Under the pieces are notes generated by a model, which saw only the letters and a list, made by a program, of their open reading frames with translations, was not told the DNA's origin and did not search any database. The translations under genes were made by a program, and so were the position numbers. A stretch of DNA of 9,929 bases, taken from contig PUOG01000239.1 in assembly GCA_003552745.1 (NCBI GenBank), positions 1 through 9,929 on the forward strand, read 5' to 3'. The DNA is from Spirochaetaceae bacterium. GTDB lineage: Bacteria > Spirochaetota > Spirochaetia > DSM-27196 > SKKC01. Shown here in pieces: positions 1-5,848 of this stretch (position 1 is its first letter; every line of letters begins with the position of its first letter).

Positions 1-109
1 CCGGCAATAACACACAAACAGCGCACCGCGCGACTCTCTCCGTGCCAAGCTATCAGGACCTCGTTAGTTTTCGCCAAAATGAGAACTGCTGTGGCCAACC
101 CCGCTCTCC

Positions 110-138
110 TTGACCCCGATCGGCGCCCGCCGTACACT
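110..138 (+). promoter_or_regulatory. Candidate sigma70-type promoter of the four-gene operon
   Basis: TTGACC at 110-115 (five of six bases of the -35 consensus) is followed, after exactly 17 bases, by TACACT at 133-138 (four of six of the -10 consensus). Transcription would begin near 145, only about seven bases before the ATG at 152. The TTG of the -35 box could be misread as an upstream start codon for the first gene. Seen: both boxes and the spacing. Inferred: promoter activity. No Shine-Dalgarno sequence lies between here and the ATG. Confidence 0.45.
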
Positions 139-151
139 CGCGGACGTTGTC

Positions 152-658
152 ATGAAACTGTCATCTGCGCTCCTGTTCGCCGGGAGTGTCTGGGAGTGTG
201 TCCGTTTCGGGCTCGCCGCAATGGTGCTGTTCGGGCCAGGCGCGCCGCTTCCGGGTGGAAACGCATCCATTATCTGGTTCGCATCTCCGCAGCTTGTGAT
301 CGCAGGCATGCTTTTCATGCTCGCCGTCTTCCCCGACCGTTATCTACGCCTCTTTGGAATCGTGATACTGGCGAAACTGCTCGCCGTTTCTTCCGGCGCC
401 GCCGCCGCTGTTCCGGCGATTCTCACGCAAGGTGGCATGCTTGAGTTTACGCAGAGTGCGGTCGTGGTGATCGCGATCGTTGCCGGAGACCTGATTCTGC
501 TCGCCGGCCTCCTCGTTATTCGGCGTGATCCCCCTTCAGAGCGTACGGTCGGTGAGCCGGCCGGCGAAAGTGAACACGGTAGCGAGGAGAATGCGGAGCG
601 TGCAGATTCCGCGGACCGCGAAGCGGCGGAATCGCCGAGGCAATCGGGGGCTCTATGA
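152..658 (+). CDS. Small four-helix integral membrane protein with acidic C-terminal tail, unknown function
   Basis: I do not recognise this 168-residue protein. It has four strongly hydrophobic stretches at about residues 5-27, 39-60, 66-91 and 99-123, so it is an inner-membrane protein. A polar tail from about residue 124 is rich in Glu, Ser, Ala and Arg and probably disordered. The frame is open back to a TTG at 110, but that codon sits in a promoter-like -35 box, so I prefer the ATG at 152, whose protein begins directly with a membrane segment. No Shine-Dalgarno motif precedes either start. Its last bases overlap the start of the MinD-like gene as ATGA (655-658), implying translational coupling. 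Position suggests it could be a membrane partner of the downstream ATPase or FapA-like protein. That is inference from context only. Confidence 0.72.
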   Translation: MKLSSALLFAGSVWECVRFGLAAMVLFGPGAPLPGGNASIIWFASPQLVIAGMLFMLAVFPDRYLRLFGIVILAKLLAVSSGAAAAVPAILTQGGMLEFTQSAVVVIAIVAGDLILLAGLLVIRRDPPSERTVGEPAGESEHGSEENAERADSADREAAESPRQSGAL

Positions 659-1803
659 GAATCGTGCCGATCGCCAGCGGAAAAGGAGGCGTGGGCAAGT
701 CGCTCGCCGCGGCGAACCTCGCCATCGCGCTCGGCGAGAACGGTCGCGATGTCGTTCTCGCGGACCTCGACCTCGGAGGATCGAATCTTCACATGATTCT
801 CGGGATCACTCCCGCCGCCGACGGCGGGGGGCTCGGGAATTACTTAACGGGAGGCGTCGCCGACTTCGCGAGCGTCGTTCATAGAACCGAATACCGTAAT
901 GTACGCTTTCTGCCGGGCGACGGAGAGATTCCCGGCCTCGCCAATATCATGGCGAGTCAGAAGCGCAAACTCCTGTCACGACTGAGACAGCTCGAATGCG
1001 ACTACCTCGTTCTCGATCTCGGAGCCGGTACGAGCTACAACACGCTCGATTTCTTTTTGATGGGTACCCGGGGCATTGTGATCACGACTCCGACGCCGAC
1101 CGCCACGGTGAGCGCGTACCTCTTTCTCAAGAACGCAGTCTTCCGTATCATGAGTTCTTCGTTTCCGAAGAAGAGTGAAGCGTCGAAATTCATCGAGTCG
1201 CTCAGGAAAGACGGTCAAGGACTGCAGCGAGCCTATATTCCGAAGATCCTCGAACAGATCAGTCGCGTCGACCCCGATCGGCACCGAAAGTGCATGAGCC
1301 AGATCGAGCGTTTTCGGCCGCGACTGATCCTGAACATGCTCGAAGATCCGAAGGACTCCGAACGGGCCCGGAAGCTGCGGCGTTCCTGTTCGCACTACCT
1401 CGGTATCGAGCTCGAGCACCTCGGGATCATCTACCGCGACGACCTGCAGGACATCGCTCTGAGCTCCCGGCTGCCGATAATCCGCTACAAACCACAGTCG
1501 GTTCTGTCACAGGCAGTATACAGAATCGCCGACAAGCTCATCAGCCTCGAGAGCGATCGCGACGACTTTCTCGATTTCGAGAACGTCGAAGACAGTTATC
1601 GTGAGGCGGGACTCGAAGCCGAAGCAGACTTCGCCAGTAAGACCAGCTACGTGGAAGACCTTCTCCACACCGGAGCACTGACGCACGGTGACCTGGTCGA
1701 GACCATAAAGATGCAGCAGATAGAGATGAACCAGCTGAAGAAAGAAAACAACCTGCTGAAATCGAAACTCGTTCGAGCCATGAAGCACGGATTCGGCGGC
1801 TGA
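655..1803 (+). CDS. MinD/ParA-family (FlhG-like) P-loop ATPase with C-terminal coiled coil
   Basis: This 382-residue protein is a deviant-Walker-A ATPase of the SIMIBI class. It shows SGKGGVGKS at residues 8-16 (signature Lys10 and P-loop Lys15), the A' motif DLDLGGSN at 37-44, and Walker B YLVLDLGAG at 117-125. TTPTPTA at 144-150 followed by an AYLFLKNAVFR stretch resembles FlhG-like MinD proteins. Such proteins dimerise with ATP at the membrane and position cell-pole, division or flagellar machinery. It is longer than MinD (about 270 residues) or FlhG (about 300). There is an insertion at about 168-215 and a charged tail that forms a likely coiled coil at about 345-377, ending in FGG as E. 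coli MinD does. No flhF is adjacent, so calling it FlhG would go too far. The ATG overlaps the upstream stop and the FapA-like gene follows after 22 bases, so a joint role is likely. Confidence 0.9.
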   Translation: MRIVPIASGKGGVGKSLAAANLAIALGENGRDVVLADLDLGGSNLHMILGITPAADGGGLGNYLTGGVADFASVVHRTEYRNVRFLPGDGEIPGLANIMASQKRKLLSRLRQLECDYLVLDLGAGTSYNTLDFFLMGTRGIVITTPTPTATVSAYLFLKNAVFRIMSSSFPKKSEASKFIESLRKDGQGLQRAYIPKILEQISRVDPDRHRKCMSQIERFRPRLILNMLEDPKDSERARKLRRSCSHYLGIELEHLGIIYRDDLQDIALSSRLPIIRYKPQSVLSQAVYRIADKLISLESDRDDFLDFENVEDSYREAGLEAEADFASKTSYVEDLLHTGALTHGDLVETIKMQQIEMNQLKKENNLLKSKLVRAMKHGFGG

Positions 1804-1811
1804 CGCGAAGC

Positions 1812-1817
1812 AGGTGA
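1812..1817 (+). promoter_or_regulatory. Shine-Dalgarno sequence choosing ATG 1826 for the FapA-like gene
   Basis: AGGTGA matches six bases of the usual anti-Shine-Dalgarno complement and ends eight bases before the ATG at 1826. A GTG at 1814 in the same frame would add four residues, but it lies inside this motif and has only a weak GAAG upstream. The ATG is therefore the better start. Confidence 0.7.
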
Positions 1818-1825
1818 GCAGCAAT

Positions 1826-4765
1826 ATGGCCACACGAGGCTCATCAGTGCGAGTATCGGACGACCGAATGCAAGCCTTCCTTTCCGTTGCTCCGGACATG
1901 GATGCCGAAGAGCTTACTATACCTGCACTTCGGTCCCGGCTTGCCGCCGCGGGTGTGCGCTACGGTATGAGAACCGAACAGCTCGAAAATGAGCTCGAAG
2001 CGGCGCTGGAACACGCGCGAGCTTCCGGGACCAACCGCGAGGTTCTCGTGGCAGAGGGGACACCACCACAGCCCGGCACCACCGAGCGGCTCACGCTGAT
2101 CGAGCATCCGACGATTCCCAACGAGCTGAGATCGAAAGCGAGGGAACTCTTTCGAGAGTACGGAGCCCCGCGAATACGACGAACCGTTCGTGAAACGGTC
2201 ACGGTCCGCCGGCCGACCGGCCGCGGGGGCCTCTTCGGTATCGTGGGGGGCCGTACGGAGTGGAAAGAGGTCAAGGAAGAACGCAGCCGTGAAATCGCGG
2301 GTACGGCCCGAGGCAAGCTCCGGGCGGTGCAGGTCGTTCCTGCGGATGTCCGTATCGCGCGTATCGAACCGCGGAGACTCGGCCGGCCCGGGCGCACGGT
2401 CACCGGAGAGAGCGTTCCCGCGAAACAACCGGTTGATCCGTGGATATATGCCGGGGACTACGTCCGTATCGAGGGACGCGACGTCTTTTCGGAGGCTCAC
2501 GGATTCCTGCGTGTCGGTCCTAACTGGCTCGACATCGTACCGTACAGACAGCACGAGTGGCGCATCACGCTGAGCGCCGATCGCGGCGATTGTCGCCTGG
2601 TATACATTCCCGGCGAGGATTACGAGAGCCGCCCGTCGGGGCAGGCGATTCTCGATGAGGCACGACGATCGGGATACCCTGCCGATGCACTGATGGATGC
2701 CGACAGTGTACAGGCGATGATCGATCGCGCTGCCGGCGAACACGCCAGGCTCACCGGCGCGTCCATCGCAACGACGGTGGACGGCTTTCGCAACATCGAG
2801 GTCAGTCCGGACCGGTTGCGAGCGTACCTCCACCTGATCAAGGCACGAGGTGGAGGTCGTCCGCTGCAACCGTCACAGGTGGGTGAAGCCATTGCGCGAA
2901 GCGGAATCAAGAGGATCGACCGCGAGAGAGTACGAACCGATCTTTCGGCGTTCTTCCGCTCCGGCGAAACGGAATTACGCGATTACCTGCTCGCGGAGGG
3001 AACACCACCGGAACGCGGACCCGATCCTGCCGTCGATTTCGCGCTCCGCGACGTCTCCGAGTCGCAGCGGCAGCGCATGATTTCGCTTCTTACGAGTAAC
3101 CCCGACCTCGCGGGTCGCGATGCCGGACTCGATGAGTTTCCGCCGGAATCAATACAGCACATTGCCGCCGTCGAAGCGGACCAGCACATCCTTACCATCG
3201 CGCCTTCGGTCCCGGGGAGTCCGGGGGTCGATGTGTTCGGTAAGACAATTCCCGGTGAACCGGGACCGGAACCGGAGCTTCATCTCTACGGCTCCGTTGT
3301 GCGAAAGAACAACTTCGTGCTCGCGACCTCCGACGGCGTGGCCGACCGCCGGCGCGACGGAGGGCGGATCTACATACGCGTACGTCCGCACCGGGACGTC
3401 TCGGTGCGGTGTCGAGTCTCGAGCGACGAGTTGAGCGCGCATCTGACCATCACGCCGCACGAGGGAACCGGCCATACGCTGACCGAGAGCATGTTGAGAG
3501 AGGCACTTGCCGAGCGCGGAATAACGTACGGTATACGCGACGATGCGATAGCCGAAGCGCTCGAGTCGGACAATCGCGCCGGCGAGCCGACGACCGTTCT
3601 TATCGCGGTCGGGCACATCGGATCGAGAAGAGGCGGCCCGACCGTACAGTTCTTCGTGTCGCTACCTGACGAACAGAGGGTCCGCATCCTGCGAGACGGA
3701 TCGGCCGACTATCGAAACCGTGGTCATATCGCTTCGGTCACCGCCGGGCAGCCGATCGCTAAGGTGTATCGCAACGCCCCGAAGGGACCAGGGATGACTG
3801 TGCAAGGGACGCCGGTCGAGCCGAGTGACGACGGGACGGGGATGCTGCATGCCGGCGAGAACGTGCATCCGCGCGCTTCGGAAGATGGAGCAACGCTCTT
3901 GACCGCTGCCGCGGGCGGCCGGCTCATGGTAGAGAACGGTGTCGTGCACGTGCTGACTACCCATACTATCGACGGAGACGTCGATATGAGCAGTGGTAAC
4001 GTGGAGTTTCCTTCGGCGGTCGACATCGCCGGTACTGTACGCAGCGGATTCGCGGTCGTCGCCGAAGGTGATATCCGGATCGGCGAAATCGTCGAGGCGG
4101 CGCTGGTCTCTTCCAACGGGGATGTGTCGATCAGCGGTGGTGTCAAGGGCGCCGGCCGCGGGGTAATTCGGTCCAGGGGGCGACTTACCACGCCGTTTAT
4201 CGAACGGGCGAGGGTCTTTTCCGTCGGAGACGTGTCGCTGAAGTCCGGAGCCATGCTTGCGTCGATCAAGTGCAACGGCAAGCTCGTGTGCGACCGGCGG
4301 CGCAGCCGAATCGTCGGCGGCGAGATCAAGACAAAGCACGGTCTCGAAGTCGTCGACCTCGGATCGGAGAGAGGGGCGCGCACCGCGATCAGTTTCGGGC
4401 AGGACTACCTGACCGAGCACCGCATCGGCGACATAGAGAAGCGGTTTCAGCGAGCTCAGCGGCGACTTCTCGCGATCGATCGGAAGATGAGTGACCTTCG
4501 CGGAGGCGAGCTCTCGAAGGCGCAACGGGAGAAGGCGGGCCTGATGAAACAGATGGAACAGTACAGCATTCAGCTATTCACGCTGCGTGAGAAGCTGGAG
4601 GAACACGCGGACTCGGAAGTCCGGGTTTACGGGACGCTGTATCCTGGAGTAGTTTTCGAAAGCCACGGCCGAGTTCGCGAGATCCGGGAGAAGGATGGAA
4701 GAGTATGCCTGAGATTCGCCCCGGAAAGCGGCAAAATTGTCAGTGAACCGATCGTGGAAGAGTAA
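1826..4765 (+). CDS. FapA-like (DUF342) flagellar assembly protein A family, with tandemly duplicated N-terminal module
   Basis: This 979-residue protein is about twice the length I expect for a FapA/DUF342 protein. Its second half has the family layout: an N-domain (about 526-604), a GPGxxVxGxxxxP turn module near 654-666, a Gly-rich repetitive beta region with many GD/GxV turns (about 710-846), a coiled coil (about 869-926) and a closing beta strand with the YPGV motif (about 935-944). The first half repeats the N-terminal parts: an N-domain at about 10-80 ending AEGTPP (76-81), a GRPGxxVxG module (186-198), a second N-like segment (about 246-311), a third N-domain (324-396) again ending AEGTPP (390-395), and a GSPGxxVxG module (464-476). 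An extra Arg-rich stretch lies at about 113-163. No signal peptide or membrane helix is visible, so it is cytoplasmic. In Vibrio, FapA is needed for polar flagellation. The role here is inferred from that family and from the MinD-like neighbour. Confidence 0.85.
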   Translation: MATRGSSVRVSDDRMQAFLSVAPDMDAEELTIPALRSRLAAAGVRYGMRTEQLENELEAALEHARASGTNREVLVAEGTPPQPGTTERLTLIEHPTIPNELRSKARELFREYGAPRIRRTVRETVTVRRPTGRGGLFGIVGGRTEWKEVKEERSREIAGTARGKLRAVQVVPADVRIARIEPRRLGRPGRTVTGESVPAKQPVDPWIYAGDYVRIEGRDVFSEAHGFLRVGPNWLDIVPYRQHEWRITLSADRGDCRLVYIPGEDYESRPSGQAILDEARRSGYPADALMDADSVQAMIDRAAGEHARLTGASIATTVDGFRNIEVSPDRLRAYLHLIKARGGGRPLQPSQVGEAIARSGIKRIDRERVRTDLSAFFRSGETELRDYLLAEGTPPERGPDPAVDFALRDVSESQRQRMISLLTSNPDLAGRDAGLDEFPPESIQHIAAVEADQHILTIAPSVPGSPGVDVFGKTIPGEPGPEPELHLYGSVVRKNNFVLATSDGVADRRRDGGRIYIRVRPHRDVSVRCRVSSDELSAHLTITPHEGTGHTLTESMLREALAERGITYGIRDDAIAEALESDNRAGEPTTVLIAVGHIGSRRGGPTVQFFVSLPDEQRVRILRDGSADYRNRGHIASVTAGQPIAKVYRNAPKGPGMTVQGTPVEPSDDGTGMLHAGENVHPRASEDGATLLTAAAGGRLMVENGVVHVLTTHTIDGDVDMSSGNVEFPSAVDIAGTVRSGFAVVAEGDIRIGEIVEAALVSSNGDVSISGGVKGAGRGVIRSRGRLTTPFIERARVFSVGDVSLKSGAMLASIKCNGKLVCDRRRSRIVGGEIKTKHGLEVVDLGSERGARTAISFGQDYLTEHRIGDIEKRFQRAQRRLLAIDRKMSDLRGGELSKAQREKAGLMKQMEQYSIQLFTLREKLEEHADSEVRVYGTLYPGVVFESHGRVREIREKDGRVCLRFAPESGKIVSEPIVEE
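2826..2857 (+). repeat. Perfect 10-bp inverted repeat inside the FapA-like gene
   Basis: ACCTCCACCT at 2826-2835 and AGGTGGAGGT at 2848-2857 are exact reverse complements separated by 12 bases, enough for a stable mRNA hairpin. The arms lie in coding sequence (third N-domain). The right arm is purine-rich and ribosome-binding-site-like. No T-run follows, so it is not a standard terminator. It may be a chance result of the local protein sequence. Confidence 0.5.
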
Positions 4766-4771
4766 GTGAAG

Positions 4772-4777
4772 AAGGAG
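4772..4777 (+). promoter_or_regulatory. Shine-Dalgarno sequence of lgt
   Basis: AAGGAG lies 11 bases before the lgt ATG at 4789, in the 23-base gap after the FapA-like gene. There is no promoter-like sequence in the gap, so lgt is probably read from the operon transcript with its own ribosome loading. Confidence 0.7.
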
Positions 4778-4788
4778 CATTATCCGCT

Positions 4789-5826
4789 ATGTTGAGCTAC
4801 ATCGAGTATCCGAGCTGGATAAGTCCGGAGGTCATTCCGGGGCTTCCGATCCGCTGGTACGGGTTGATGTACCTCCTCGCGTTTGCCACGACGTATCTGC
4901 TCATGCGCGTGCAGATCCGGCGAAAGAAGCTCGGTATCGATCCGGACGATCTCCTCAATTTCATCTTCTGGTGTATCATCGGGCTCCTGCTCGGTGCACG
5001 ACTGCTCTCCGCACTCGTCTACGAGCCCGAAGGCGGATATCTGCTGCGCCCATGGCTCATCTTCTGGCCATTTCGTGACGGGGCGTTTGTCGGACTTCAG
5101 GGGATGAGCTATCACGGCGGCCTGATCGGCGCAGTTATCGCCGGAGTGATCTACTGCATCCGCCGGGGCCACAGCCTCCTCTTGTGGGCGGACCTGACGA
5201 CGGTGAGCGTTCCGCTCGGCTACACATTCGGCAGGCTCGGGAACTTCATAAACGGTGAGTTGTACGGGCGGGTGAGTACCGGCCCGTTCGCGATGCTCTT
5301 CCCGAACGCCTCTCGCTTTCCGGCGAACGAGGGGTGGGTAATCGAGACAGCCGAGGAGGTCGGGATCCCGATCACCGATCCGGATATGATGATCAACCTT
5401 CCGCGGCATCCGAGTCAGCTCTACGAAGCGGCGCTCGAGGGGATCGTGTTGTGGCTGGTGCTCTGGTTCGTCGTCGATCGTCTGGCAAAGCGGCAGGGGA
5501 CGGTGTGCGCCTCGTACCTGATCGGTTACGGACTCGCACGCTTCATCGCCGAGTACTTCCGCCAACCCGATGTCGATCTCGGTTTCGTCATCTCCCTGAC
5601 CGGTGATCCGGGACCGATCTACCTTCTGAGCTCCTTCGGTGATATCACGACGGGCCAGGTTCTTTCCGCTCTCATGATTCTCGCCGGTGCGCTCATGTTG
5701 CTCGTCCTGCACATATGGGGACGGCGCCGGCCGAAGATCGCAACGTACGCGGACCGAGCACGCGGCGAGCAAGAGGCCGCTCGCGCGGTTCGCGCTCGCC
5801 GCAAGCGTCGCAAGGGGGGGCGCTGA
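4789..5826 (+). CDS. lgt: Prolipoprotein diacylglyceryl transferase
   Basis: Lgt moves a diacylglyceryl group from phosphatidylglycerol to the lipobox cysteine of prolipoproteins in the inner membrane, the first step of lipoprotein maturation. The 345-residue protein carries the exact Lgt signature GRLGNFINGELYG at 148-160. It also has the YHGG motif with His109, HPSQLYE at 207-213, and ARFIAEYFR with Arg251 and Glu255. His109, Arg149, Asn152, Glu157 and Gly160 sit at a constant offset of six from the E. coli residues His103, Arg143, Asn146, Glu151 and Gly154. About seven hydrophobic segments are visible. It is longer than the E. coli enzyme (291 residues), partly through a very basic C-terminal tail from residue 311, expected to stay cytoplasmic. 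It is the last gene of the operon and faces lnt tail to tail. Confidence 0.97.
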   Translation: MLSYIEYPSWISPEVIPGLPIRWYGLMYLLAFATTYLLMRVQIRRKKLGIDPDDLLNFIFWCIIGLLLGARLLSALVYEPEGGYLLRPWLIFWPFRDGAFVGLQGMSYHGGLIGAVIAGVIYCIRRGHSLLLWADLTTVSVPLGYTFGRLGNFINGELYGRVSTGPFAMLFPNASRFPANEGWVIETAEEVGIPITDPDMMINLPRHPSQLYEAALEGIVLWLVLWFVVDRLAKRQGTVCASYLIGYGLARFIAEYFRQPDVDLGFVISLTGDPGPIYLLSSFGDITTGQVLSALMILAGALMLLVLHIWGRRRPKIATYADRARGEQEAARAVRARRKRRKGGR

Positions 5827-5848
5827 TCTCGGCGCGGTCGTTGAGCTG

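Noticed and set aside
1..113. Possible tail of an upstream plus-strand gene (frames ending at TAA 8-10 or TGA 111-113)
   Set aside because: The visible tails are too short to judge and have no recognisable sequence; I see no tRNA, terminator or other feature in 1-109.
811..828. Seven-bp GC hairpin (CCCGCCG/CGGCGGG) inside the MinD-like gene
   Set aside because: It lies in coding sequence for a Gly/Ala-rich loop and has no T-run; likely a by-product of codon choice.
525..884. Plus-strand open frame of 119 codons overlapping the first two genes
   Set aside because: Its translation is almost only Arg-rich low-complexity sequence, typical of an out-of-frame reading of GC-rich genes; the MinD-like protein occupies the real frame.
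1844..2869. Minus-strand open frame of 341 codons opposite the FapA-like gene
   Set aside because: The plus strand encodes recognisable FapA modules; the antisense product shows no motif or hydrophobic pattern.
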